NCBI GenBank assembly: GCA_026992215.1
Contig: JALXAI010000223.1
Location: 1 to 6,496, forward strand
Reading direction: 5' to 3'
Length of the DNA: 6,496 bases
Source of the DNA: Desulfobacterales bacterium
Lineage (GTDB): Bacteria; Desulfobacterota; Syntrophobacteria; B119-G9
The position numbers and the translations under genes are program-made. Position 1 is the stretch's first letter. Every line of letters begins with the position of its first letter. The notes under the pieces are model-generated. The model searched no databases, was not told the origin of the DNA, and was given only the letters and a program-made list of their open reading frames with translations. Shown in pieces: positions 1 to 5,833 of the stretch.

Positions 1-149
1 CCTACGTTGTTTTTACAGCCAGAAAAATCGCGGAATTGAAAAATGTATCCCTGGAGGAGATGAGTGAACGGCTGACCAAAAACACGGCCAGACTATTTAA
101 TTTACCGGTAGCTGAGTTAAAAAGGGTGTCAGAGCAATGCCAAATTTGA
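1..149 (+). CDS. TatD family metal-dependent hydrolase (DNase), C-terminal end only
   Basis: The frame is already open at the left edge (first full codon at 3) and ends at TGA 147-149, giving 48 visible residues. The segment contains ARKIAELKNVSLEEMSE, then LTKNTARLFNLP. This is the usual C-terminus of TatD/YcfH/YabD proteins: an alanine-rich helix, 'iAelkgis.eev', then the closing 't..NakrLF' motif. The family folds as a TIM-barrel metal-dependent hydrolase, and TatD members have been described as DNases. The metal-binding residues lie upstream of this window, so activity cannot be judged here. The stop lies inside the next gene: maf begins at 137, a 13-nt overlap in a different frame that suggests translational coupling in one operon. 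The family call rests only on the tail. Confidence 0.72.
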   Translation, partial: YVVFTARKIAELKNVSLEEMSERLTKNTARLFNLPVAELKRVSEQCQI

Positions 150-751
150 TTCTGGCCTCGGCTTCTCCCAGGCGGGCCGAGATGTTAAAAAACATCGGAA
201 TAGACTTTGGAGTAGTTCCGAGTAATGTTGAAGAAAACCCAGAAGGGGTAATTCCACCCATCGATCTTGCTCTTAAATGTGCTCAACTTAAAGCTGACGC
301 TGTCTCCAAGAGGTTTCCCAACTCCTGGGTTCTGGGCGCTGATACGATAGTGGTGGTCGATGGCGAAGTCCTTGGGAAACCGGTGAATGACACGGACGCC
401 GTTCGTATGCTCGGTAAGTTAAGCGGGAGGAGACATAAGGTGGTAAGTGCGTTTTGTGTGGCAAACGTGTCTGAGATGCGCAAAGTTTTGGATTATGTCG
501 AAACGCAGGTCTGGTTCAAAAAATTAACAGACGACGAAATAAAGGGATATGTTTCCACCGGAGAACCTCTGGACAAGGCAGGTGCCTACGGTATCCAGGG
601 AATAGGAAGTTTCCTCGTGAAAGAAATAAAGGGTTCTTACACTAACGTGGTAGGGTTGCCCCTGGCAGAAGTAGTAGATGTACTGGTCGAGCTCGGAGTA
701 TGCAGACCATTTGAAAAAAGCAGGGGGCAAATTCCTCAACAGCGAGGTTAA
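137..751 (+). CDS. maf: Maf family nucleoside triphosphate pyrophosphatase (dTTP/UTP type, YhdE-like)
   Basis: This 204-residue cytoplasmic protein has the full set of Maf motifs. SASPRR (residues 8-13) forms the phosphate-binding start, GADT (67-70) carries the likely catalytic Asp69, GEVLGKP follows at 76-82, SGRRHKV at 96-102, and DKAGAYGIQG at 146-155, then GSYTNVVGLPL. SPRR together with the GAYGIQG segment resembles the YhdE subfamily, known to hydrolyse dTTP, UTP and modified pyrimidine nucleotides to monophosphate and pyrophosphate. The substrate is inferred from family. The role is house-cleaning of non-canonical nucleotides; some Maf proteins (B. subtilis) are linked to septum arrest. 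The ATG at 137 is right because SASPRR normally lies about 8-10 residues from the N-terminus. The gene overlaps tatD by 13 nt and ends 1 nt before the next start. The last 15 or so residues (from about 190) are a polar tail beyond the conserved domain. Confidence 0.95.
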   Translation: MPNLILASASPRRAEMLKNIGIDFGVVPSNVEENPEGVIPPIDLALKCAQLKADAVSKRFPNSWVLGADTIVVVDGEVLGKPVNDTDAVRMLGKLSGRRHKVVSAFCVANVSEMRKVLDYVETQVWFKKLTDDEIKGYVSTGEPLDKAGAYGIQGIGSFLVKEIKGSYTNVVGLPLAEVVDVLVELGVCRPFEKSRGQIPQQRG

Positions 752-752
752 A

Positions 753-1469
753 ATGAATGAAGTAAGAGACGAGGTATTCGAAAATATTTCGAAACGGGTG
801 GAAAGGATCAGGGAAAAGATTCGCTATGCGTCGGAGAAAAGTGGTCGTTCTCCCGAAGAAATTACCCTGGTTGCTGTCACAAAAACCGTTGAGGTAGAAA
901 GAATACTTGCCGCTATAAAAGCAGGGCTCAGGGTTTTCGGAGAAAATTATATCCAGGAGGCCAGAAAGAAGATCGAGGAGATAAACGAACCCGTTGAATG
1001 GCACTTTATCGGGCATCTCCAGAGAAACAAGGCCAGGTATGCGGTGAGGCTTTTCGATATGATTGAAACCGTCGACAGTGTTAGGTTGGCAGGGGAAATT
1101 CAAAAAAGAGCCGAGTTGGTCAACAAGGTTCAACCGGTGTTGGTACAGGTGAATGTTTCTGGTGAACAGAGCAAATCGGGGATTTCTCCGGATGAGCTCC
1201 CTGAACTCTTAAAGTTTTTGAGTAAGAGCACGAGCCTTGCATTCAGGGGGCTTATGACAATGCCGCCGTATTTTCATGATCCTGAAAAGGCGCGGCCTTA
1301 TTTCAGCGAACTCCGACACCTGCGGGACAGGATGGCCGATAAGTTCCCTTCTTTGTCGTTTTCCGAGTTGTCCATGGGAATGAGTGGAGATTTTGCCGTT
1401 GCAATAGAAGAGGGAGCTACGATAGTACGAATAGGAACAGCGATCTTTGGTGAAAGGAACAGGCAATAG
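753..1469 (+). CDS. yggS: YggS/PROSC family pyridoxal phosphate homeostasis protein
   Basis: This 238-residue protein, normal for the family, is a fold-type III PLP-binding protein (alanine racemase N-terminal-like barrel) without known enzymatic activity. The family controls free PLP and amino-acid/keto-acid balance. Visible motifs are VAVTKT with the presumed PLP lysine Lys44, FGENYIQEA, WHFIGHLQRNK, VLVQVNVSGEQSKSG, GLMTMPP, LSMGMSGDF and VRIGTAIFG; the last two are the phosphate-binding end. The frame stays open upstream to 678, inside maf, but I chose ATG 753. It lies 1 nt after the maf stop, has AGCGAGG at 741-747 at proper spacing, and gives the usual start with an amphipathic helix about 40 residues before VAVTK. 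The 25 extra upstream residues have no family counterpart. Pairing with maf is a familiar bacterial arrangement. Confidence 0.95.
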   Translation: MNEVRDEVFENISKRVERIREKIRYASEKSGRSPEEITLVAVTKTVEVERILAAIKAGLRVFGENYIQEARKKIEEINEPVEWHFIGHLQRNKARYAVRLFDMIETVDSVRLAGEIQKRAELVNKVQPVLVQVNVSGEQSKSGISPDELPELLKFLSKSTSLAFRGLMTMPPYFHDPEKARPYFSELRHLRDRMADKFPSLSFSELSMGMSGDFAVAIEEGATIVRIGTAIFGERNRQ

Positions 1470-1512
1470 CTGGAGGACAAATAGCCAGGTTGTAAAACGT
1501 GTTGGTGAGGAT

Positions 1513-1860
1513 ATGGTAGCCGAAAAAAAGAAAGAACATAATATTCGAGATATTGCGAAAAAGCTGGGCTTTGAATTTCATGAATACCTGGAAGTTCTTG
1601 ATGTATTTCTGGATAATACTCCCGGTGTTATAGAAGATTTTAAGTTTTGCCTGGAAAAAAACAATCTGGGGAAAGCATCGGAACTCTGCCATCTTATCAA
1701 GGGAGGGGCGAGCAGTATAGGTCTGGAGTTAATATCCGGTGTCGCTCATGAAATCGAGAAAGCATGTAAAAACGGGAGCGTATCCGTTGTTCCCGTGCTT
1801 CTGGAAAAACTCGAAGTTCTCGTGGCCGGGTTGGCGGAAGAAAGAAAATCAATGGCCTAG
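1513..1860 (+). CDS. Stand-alone Hpt (histidine phosphotransfer) domain protein
   Basis: This predicted small cytoplasmic all-helical protein has 115 residues. The central motif ASELCHLIKGGASSIG (about 55-70) matches the Hpt consensus 'a..aHtLKGsagnlG', with His60 as the phospho-accepting histidine. The segment after it, AHEIEKACKNG, matches the following helix 'a..lE...r.g'. Residues 20-50 give the first helices (FLDNTPGVIEDFKFCLEKNN). Hpt proteins relay phosphate between receiver domains in multistep phosphorelays. No kinase or receiver domain is fused or adjacent, so the partners are unknown. The frame is open from TTG 1447, inside yggS, but ATG 1513 is preferred: GGTGA (1504-1508) sits 4 nt upstream, and the extra 22 residues would precede the domain. 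It lies 43 nt after yggS and is probably co-transcribed. Its 3' end overlaps the minus-strand aldolase by 12 nt. Confidence 0.85.
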   Translation: MVAEKKKEHNIRDIAKKLGFEFHEYLEVLDVFLDNTPGVIEDFKFCLEKNNLGKASELCHLIKGGASSIGLELISGVAHEIEKACKNGSVSVVPVLLEKLEVLVAGLAEERKSMA

Positions 1861-2481
1861 AGTTTTGAGTATTCTCAGCTTCTCTTCCGGGAGCGGTTCG
1901 GGTTTTCCCAGTTGGCTTGCAAGAAAGTAGACGTATGCCGCGTTTTCCAGTTTCTCAAGCAAATAGAATGCTTCCCATGTTGTTTTTCCGAAAGTTAGCG
2001 AACCATGACGGGAAAGCATAATGGCCCTATGGTCGGGGAGGAAATCTGCTATGGATTCGGGAACTTCTTCGGTGGATGGAGTGGCATAACGGGCGACGGG
2101 AATTTCTCCACCGAAAGTCAGGAAAACTTCGGGCGTATAACTGGTGCAAAGTTTTTTGCCTGTCAGCGTTAGTGCGGTACAGAAAGGCGGATGAGCGTGA
2201 ATCACGGCATTGATGTTTTCGCAGGTGTTGTAAATTTTAAGGTGCATCTTAATTTCCGAAGAAGGTTTCTTTGTTCCGGAGATAGTGTTTCCTTCGAGAT
2301 CCGTTATTATGATGTCGCTATCTTTCAGGAGGCCTTTATGAGCACCTGATGCCGTTATCAGAAGTTCCGATTTTTGAAATTTAACACTAACGTTCCCGTC
2401 AGTGGCACAAATATACCCTTTTTCATACATCAAGTTACAGACTTCCATAATTTCTTCTTTCAATGATTTTATGCTTATCAT
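1849..2481 (-). CDS. Class II aldolase/adducin family protein (L-fuculose-1-phosphate aldolase-like)
   Basis: The 210-residue protein is the usual size for FucA/AraD-type enzymes. These zinc-dependent enzymes cleave ketose-1-phosphates to dihydroxyacetone phosphate and an aldehyde, or in relatives epimerise or dehydrate. Visible motifs are DGNVSV (28-33), TASGAHKG (43-50), PSSEIKMHL with the probable catalytic Glu76, HAHPPFCTAL with zinc ligands His95 and His97, and SRHGSLTFG with the third ligand His159. All key residues are present, so it should be active. The substrate cannot be read from sequence. L-fuculose-1-phosphate is the classical one, while 5-deoxyribulose- and methylthioribulose-1-phosphate aldolases (salvage of S-adenosylmethionine by-products) belong to the same family. 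No kinase, isomerase or transporter is nearby. The start is supported by GGAGGT (2489-2494, minus strand), 7 nt upstream of the ATG. Confidence 0.9.
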   Translation of the reverse strand: MISIKSLKEEIMEVCNLMYEKGYICATDGNVSVKFQKSELLITASGAHKGLLKDSDIIITDLEGNTISGTKKPSSEIKMHLKIYNTCENINAVIHAHPPFCTALTLTGKKLCTSYTPEVFLTFGGEIPVARYATPSTEEVPESIADFLPDHRAIMLSRHGSLTFGKTTWEAFYLLEKLENAAYVYFLASQLGKPEPLPEEKLRILKTLGH

Positions 2482-2500
2482 TATTGGTACCTCCGTTGCC

Positions 2501-2552
2501 TTTCGTGTTTACATGTTCCAATACGCGCAAAGATCCCTGGTTCCGTGTTTAC
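2501..2552. repeat. Pair of 12-bp direct repeats spaced 40 bp, upstream of the aldolase gene
   Basis: TTTCGTGTTTAC at 2501-2512 and TTCCGTGTTTAC at 2541-2552 match at 11 of 12 positions, with starts exactly 40 bp apart, close to four helical turns. They lie 20-70 nt upstream of the aldolase start, where an operator would be expected. A regulator-binding role is inference only; two copies of a 12-mer could be chance. Confidence 0.4.
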
Positions 2553-2863
2553 TGCGATTTTTTTAAACCAATCGGGCGAACGTGTCCACGAAAACCTTTC
2601 TTTTTGGCTGCATGCGTAAAGTGCCTTTTAAGGGAATTCTATATTAGATTGCGCCGGCGTGAGCGTAAAGTCTTCGTCGAGGAAGTAAGTTTTCGTGCAA
2701 AAACTGTTACCTTGATTTGCTTGTTTGGAGAAAAAGCGATATGTGCTGGTCAAGTCTTGGTATCCGTGTCCGGGTGAAGTATTTTGTACTCTGGGGCGGA
2801 TTCCGGTAGGTTTGGGAATCGAGGTTCTTGAAAAAGAATGATAAAAGGGGTATTGGAAAATGT

Positions 2864-3001
2864 CCGGTTTTGTGTGAGGAGAAACCGGGTTTAGCTCTGT
2901 TTGGGGCGAAACCGGCGGCAGGAAGTGCGGCTAGCGACAGAGAAGGTTGAAATTTCCTCCAAATTGCGGTAGGCCATCGAAATGGTGTACTAAAGAAACC
3001 G
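2864..3001 (+). repeat. GAAACCG repeat cluster and inverted repeats upstream of ftsY
   Basis: CCGGTTT (2864-2870) can pair perfectly with AAACCGG at 2882-2888, leaving an 11-nt loop. The same word recurs at 2909-2915, and its shorter form GAAACCG occurs at 2995-3001, just before the ftsY ribosome binding site. A second stem, CTCTGTT (2895-2901) with GACAGAG (2936-2942), encloses the middle copy. If transcribed, these are mutually exclusive pairings in the ftsY leader. They match no riboswitch class I can recognise, and no T-run follows the first stem, so it is not a terminator. Confidence 0.4.
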
Positions 3002-3022
3002 ATAAAAGGGAGACAGGGTTAA

Positions 3023-4195
3023 ATGATAAAGTGGTTTAAAAAGGAAAGGAAAAAGGAAGATGATAGTTCGGCAGAGGTGATCGAGGTTGGCCGGTCGAAC
3101 GAGGAGTCATCAGAACTTCCGGAAGAGGTTCATGGTGCGGATAGTTCTGGAGAAAAACCGGGACAGGGAGCAGACGCGGAAAAAGATACGGATATACTGC
3201 ACCCGGATGAGGAAACGAAAGATGTTTCTGAAAGGGCGGGGGGATCCGGAAAACCTGAGAATGCAACCGTCGATAACGGCAAAACAGGAGGATTTCTGGG
3301 AGGGTTGAGAAAGCGCCTTTCAAAGACCAGGGAGAGGCTCGTGGGGCGTCTGGATCGCCTTGTACTGGGTAAAAAACAGATAGATGACGATCTGCTTGAC
3401 GAACTGGAAGAAATACTTATTACTGCAGATCTCGGAGTGGAAACCACGCGGGATTTGATTTCCTCGGTAACTGAAAAGGTGAGAAGAAAGGAACTTAATC
3501 AGCCTGACAGGTTAAAAGCGTATTTGAAAGAAGAAATTAAGGGATATTTTGAAGATCTGGATCCCGAGGTTGATTTTTCCGGGGCCAGACCTTTTGTTAC
3601 TCTTTTCATAGGAGTAAACGGGGTTGGCAAGACGACAACGATTGCAAAACTTGCCAACAGGCTTAAAAAGGACGGTAAGGAAGTCATGCTGGTTGCTGCC
3701 GATACTTTCAGGGCTGCAGCCATCGAGCAACTGGTTCACTGGGGAGAAAAGGCCGGGGTCGAAGTGGTCCGACAGAAAAGCGGAGCCGACCCCTCCGCGG
3801 TAGTTTTTGATGCTCTGACCGCTGCCATCGCCCGGGATGCGGATGTGGTTTTAATTGACACGGCGGGCAGAATGCATACCAAGGTCAACCTCATGGAAGA
3901 ATTGAAAAAGGTAAAAAGGGTCATCGGGAAAAAAATTCCGGAAGCGCCTCACGAAATCCTGCTGGTTCTGGATGCAACAACCGGTCAAAATGCACTGTCG
4001 CAGGCAAAGCTGTTTTCGGAGCATCTGGGAATAACGGGTTTGGTCCTGACTAAACTGGATGGTACCGCGAAGGGAGGAATTGTTGTTGCCATATGCAGGG
4101 AGTTAAAGGTTCCGGTTAAGTATATAGGCGTGGGTGAGAAAATCGATGACCTGCATCCTTTTGATCCGGATAGTTTTGTAGATGCTATTTTCTGA
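3023..4195 (+). CDS. ftsY: Signal recognition particle receptor FtsY (SRP GTPase)
   Basis: The 390-residue receptor docks ribosome–SRP complexes at the inner membrane for co-translational insertion. After the basic start MIKWFKK comes a low-complexity acidic region to about 88 (A domain). Then comes the amphipathic basic segment GFLGGLRKRLSKTRERL (90-106), the usual lipid-binding helix at the A/N junction, and a helical N domain to about 185. The G domain has all SRP-GTPase motifs: GVNGVGKTTT (197-206, P-loop), ADTFRAAA (226-233), DTAGRMH (279-285), TKLDGTAKGG (343-352) and GVGEKIDDLHPF (369-380). It ends with DAIF, as in most FtsY proteins. ATG 3023 is supported by GGGAG (3008-3012) or AGGG (3015-3018). 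It appears monocistronic, with no visible terminator. Divergence from Ffh is clear: there is no methionine-rich M domain, and the A domain is N-terminal. Confidence 0.98.
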   Translation: MIKWFKKERKKEDDSSAEVIEVGRSNEESSELPEEVHGADSSGEKPGQGADAEKDTDILHPDEETKDVSERAGGSGKPENATVDNGKTGGFLGGLRKRLSKTRERLVGRLDRLVLGKKQIDDDLLDELEEILITADLGVETTRDLISSVTEKVRRKELNQPDRLKAYLKEEIKGYFEDLDPEVDFSGARPFVTLFIGVNGVGKTTTIAKLANRLKKDGKEVMLVAADTFRAAAIEQLVHWGEKAGVEVVRQKSGADPSAVVFDALTAAIARDADVVLIDTAGRMHTKVNLMEELKKVKRVIGKKIPEAPHEILLVLDATTGQNALSQAKLFSEHLGITGLVLTKLDGTAKGGIVVAICRELKVPVKYIGVGEKIDDLHPFDPDSFVDAIF

Positions 4196-4548
4196 TGCGG
4201 CCTGGTAAAAACACATCCGGGTACTATTGAAATGCTTCCCTCAAAACATGCTACGTTGTTGCGTATTCGGATTTCCGGCATTCTATCGCATACTCGATGG
4301 TGCATGGCGAAGGGAATAAAGGGCACGTGGGAAAGATCGCGGGGGCTTTTTTCATGCCAGCTACTCTGGTCACCGGGTAGGGACAGCCAGATCTCGGCGC
4401 GAAATTTCCCGATCGAAAGCGCGCATGCATGGAGCAATGATGCCCTGTGAACTTTTTCCCTGGTACTCGCCGGTCGTGTGTGGCAACCCGGGATTTTCTC
4501 AACCAGGATCGTGAGCGAGGTACTTGGCTCTACGGTCTGGGAAAAAAA
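4196..4548. other. Intergenic region between convergent ftsY and the zinc-ribbon gene, no gene seen
   Basis: In these 353 nt the open frames on both strands are short, have no ribosome binding site and encode unconvincing peptides rich in Arg, Ser, Cys and His. A G-run followed by six T (4341-4352) looks terminator-like, but no complementary C-run precedes it. On the minus strand a seven-base T-run directly follows the zinc-ribbon stop codon (4542-4548), without a clear hairpin before it. I cannot assign a function. Confidence 0.5.
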
Positions 4549-4788
4549 TCACTTGGTTGGGCCGGGTATGTCAATGGTAGCACAGGTGCCTCCACCACAG
4601 CTTTTCGTGGTAATTTTGGGCTTTGGCCTGGATTTCATTCCCATCACGTAATTGGTTCGGCTCAATACCCTTTCAAGCTCCTCGGAACTGCATTTCGGGC
4701 AGACCAGCTTCCGCTCATCACTGCTGGATTTGAACAGAATTTCAAAGACATCACCACATTTAAGGCAGCGGAATTCATATATCGGCAT
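4549..4788 (-). CDS. FmdB-type small zinc-ribbon protein
   Basis: The 79-residue protein starts MPIYEFRCLKCGDVFE, the hallmark of the FmdB/CxxC_CxxC_SSSS family of putative regulatory zinc-ribbon proteins. Cys8, Cys11, Cys30 and Cys33 form two CxxC knuckles expected to bind one zinc. The C-terminal tail is basic and then carries SCGGGTC (63-69), typical of this family. FmdB was named for a putative regulator in an amidase/formamidase operon, but the molecular role of most members is unknown, and nothing here is an amidase. The frame could begin 17 codons earlier (4839). I chose ATG 4788 because the family starts at MPiYeY/F and AGAAGG (4797-4802, minus strand) lies 8 nt upstream. The promoter at 4830-4858 would begin its transcript near 4823, downstream of the longer start. 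Confidence 0.93.
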   Translation of the reverse strand: MPIYEFRCLKCGDVFEILFKSSSDERKLVCPKCSSEELERVLSRTNYVMGMKSRPKPKITTKSCGGGTCATIDIPGPTK

Positions 4789-4829
4789 CTTTTGAACCTT
4801 CTTCTGGTTAGTGATTGTTGTCGCTTGTT

Positions 4830-4858
4830 CGTATACCATGAAATACGTGTCATGTCAC
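4830..4858 (-). promoter_or_regulatory. Sigma70-type promoter of the zinc-ribbon gene
   Basis: On the minus strand, GTGACA (4853-4858, five of six to TTGACA) is followed by a 17-nt spacer and TATACG (4830-4835, four of six). A TGG just before the -10 box makes it an extended -10 promoter. The start would fall near 4823, giving a leader of about 35 nt with the ribosome binding site in it. Confidence 0.6.
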
Positions 4859-4998
4859 TCATAAATGGAAAGGATGATGGCCAATCCTGCACGGATACTC
4901 GAATTTGTTTCCCGCAGGTTTGCTGTCTGCCGGCATGAGTAGGAAGGCAATACAATCATCGGCAGAGATCGTGTTACAATGCAGGCTGCTCTTAATTT

Positions 4999-5046
4999 TT
5001 GTCTGGATTATGTGTACAGAGCTGTGATAATGTACCATAATATAAT
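4999..5046 (+). promoter_or_regulatory. Probable promoter region of the Nudix gene
   Basis: This AT-rich stretch has overlapping -10-like boxes: extended TGTGATAAT (5023-5031), CATAAT (5036-5041) and a perfect TATAAT (5041-5046). The best-spaced pair is TGTACA (5013-5018, four of six), 17 nt, CATAAT. It would start transcription near 5048 and favour translation from ATG 5064. Which box is used cannot be decided by reading. Confidence 0.45.
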
Positions 5047-5063
5047 TGATGCGAAAGAAAACC

Positions 5064-5660
5064 ATGAAAGAAGAGTTCAGCGGGTTTGGGGATCGTTTAT
5101 CCTGCGCCTTGTCCAGGTTAAAGCAAGGATACGTTCAGGAGCCCCCGGGGTTAATAAAAGCGGCAGTAGTGCTGCCCCTGATAATAGGTTCAGGGAACGT
5201 GGATATACTTTTCACGAGAAGAACCAACCAGGTTAAATCTCACCGGGGCCAGGTTTCTTTTCCCGGAGGCACCGTTGCTCCGGGTGACAGGGGGGTTATT
5301 GATACTGCGTTGCGTGAAACCGAGGAAGAAATAGGAGTAGAGAGATCCCGGGTAAAGGTGCTCGGGACACTGCCTCCCCTGCCCACTGTCTCAACAGGTT
5401 ACTTTGTGTATCCGGCTGTGGCGCAGTTAATGCCGCCTTACCGTTTTAAGTTAAACAGAAGAGAAGTCCGGGAAATATTTACGGTCCCACTGAATTTTCT
5501 TTTCCAGGAACACAACTGGAAACTGGGACCCGTTGAAACTGAAGATGGAACCTTCACGTCATTCTACTTCCGGTACAAAGGTTATCTGGTTTGGGGTATG
5601 ACAGCGAGATTACTCAGAAAATTTAAAGAAATTCTTTCCGGGGAAGATTTTGTTTACTGA
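5064..5660 (+). CDS. Nudix hydrolase, NudL/CoA pyrophosphatase family
   Basis: The 198-residue protein carries the NudL (former UPF0035) signature LFTRRTNQVKSHRGQVSFPGG (49-69) fused to a Nudix box ending RETEEEIGV (84-92), with Glu85, Glu88 and Glu89 as metal ligands. The first box glutamate is Asp75, with one extra residue before RE, as is usual in NudL proteins and not a defect. GTLPPLPTVSTGYFVYPAVA follows, also typical of NudL. The family hydrolyses CoA and CoA derivatives to 3',5'-ADP and 4'-phosphopantetheine, so a role in CoA turnover is inferred. The frame stays open to TTG 5046 and ATG 5049. I chose ATG 5064 because -10-like boxes extend to 5046, but no start has a clear Shine-Dalgarno and 5049 is possible. 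It is divergent from the zinc-ribbon gene and probably monocistronic. Confidence 0.92.
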   Translation: MKEEFSGFGDRLSCALSRLKQGYVQEPPGLIKAAVVLPLIIGSGNVDILFTRRTNQVKSHRGQVSFPGGTVAPGDRGVIDTALRETEEEIGVERSRVKVLGTLPPLPTVSTGYFVYPAVAQLMPPYRFKLNRREVREIFTVPLNFLFQEHNWKLGPVETEDGTFTSFYFRYKGYLVWGMTARLLRKFKEILSGEDFVY

Positions 5661-5715
5661 CATAAAATGTAAGTCATATCAATGAGTTGAGGCTACGTAT
5701 TCTAACAAATCCTTT

Positions 5716-5754
5716 AAAATGGGGCAAAAAGGCTGATTTTTATACATTTTTTTT
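5716..5754 (+). terminator. Weak AT-rich hairpin with T-run after the Nudix gene
   Basis: AAAATG (5716-5721) pairs with CATTTT (5745-5750), and inside it AAAAA (5726-5730) pairs with TTTTT (5737-5741) around a GGCTGA loop. Four more T follow. The stem is nearly all A-T and interrupted, so it is at best a weak terminator. The same AT-rich stretch lies just upstream of the HU promoter and could act as an UP element instead. Confidence 0.3.
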
Positions 5755-5765
5755 GAAATTATTTC

Positions 5766-5793
5766 TTGCCATCCGCAAAGACTTAAGTATAAT
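5766..5793 (+). promoter_or_regulatory. Near-consensus sigma70 promoter of the HU gene
   Basis: TTGCCA (5766-5771, five of six to TTGACA), a 16-nt spacer and a perfect TATAAT (5788-5793), preceded by an A/T-rich tract (5735-5764) that could be an UP element. Transcription would begin near 5800, giving an HU leader of about 134 nt that includes the small ORF at 5834. A strong promoter fits an abundant nucleoid protein. Confidence 0.8.
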
Positions 5794-5833
5794 GGCGCTT
5801 TAGAGAAACATTCCAGAAAGTTAGAGAGGATCA

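Larger units (their letters stand above)
2482..3022. other. Divergent intergenic region between the aldolase gene and ftsY
   Basis: These 541 nt hold no gene I can support. The one longer open frame (plus, to 2777) begins inside the aldolase gene, resembles no known protein and has no ribosome binding site. Toward the aldolase there is a 12-bp direct repeat (2501-2512, 2541-2552). A weak minus-strand promoter candidate is TTTACG (2664-2669), 17 nt, TAATAT (2641-2646). Toward ftsY there are repeated GAAACCG words and stems (2864-3001) and a weak plus-strand candidate, TTGAAA (2828-2833), 17 nt, TATTGG (2851-2856). Both transcripts presumably start here, but neither promoter is convincing. I see no SRP RNA-like motif or tRNA. 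Confidence 0.6.

Noticed and set aside
642..1133. 163-codon minus-strand open frame across the end of maf and the start of yggS
   Set aside because: It is antisense to two certain genes, its translation resembles no family, and it spans a gene boundary. It is a shadow frame.
1447..1512. Upstream TTG/GTG starts for the Hpt gene inside yggS
   Set aside because: They would add a non-domain N-terminus; ATG 1513 has a well-placed GGTGA and begins just before the Hpt helices.
2463..2777. 104-codon plus-strand open frame in the divergent gap
   Set aside because: It starts inside the aldolase coding region, has no ribosome binding site, and its Arg/Cys/Phe-rich translation looks like noncoding sequence.
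2760..3000. Possible SRP RNA, tmRNA or cobalamin riboswitch upstream of ftsY
   Set aside because: The diagnostic motifs (SRP GGAAGGAAGCAGC-like loop, tmRNA ends, cobalamin box) are absent; only generic stems are seen.
3130..3447. 105-codon minus-strand frame rich in serine and proline
   Set aside because: It is the complement of the low-complexity acidic A domain of ftsY, and composition explains it.
4341..4352. G-run followed by six T, resembling the right half of a terminator downstream of ftsY
   Set aside because: No complementary C-rich arm lies in the preceding bases, so no stem forms.
4447..4938. 163-codon plus-strand frame over the zinc-ribbon gene
   Set aside because: It is antisense to the well-supported FmdB-type gene and its promoter, and shows no recognisable domain.
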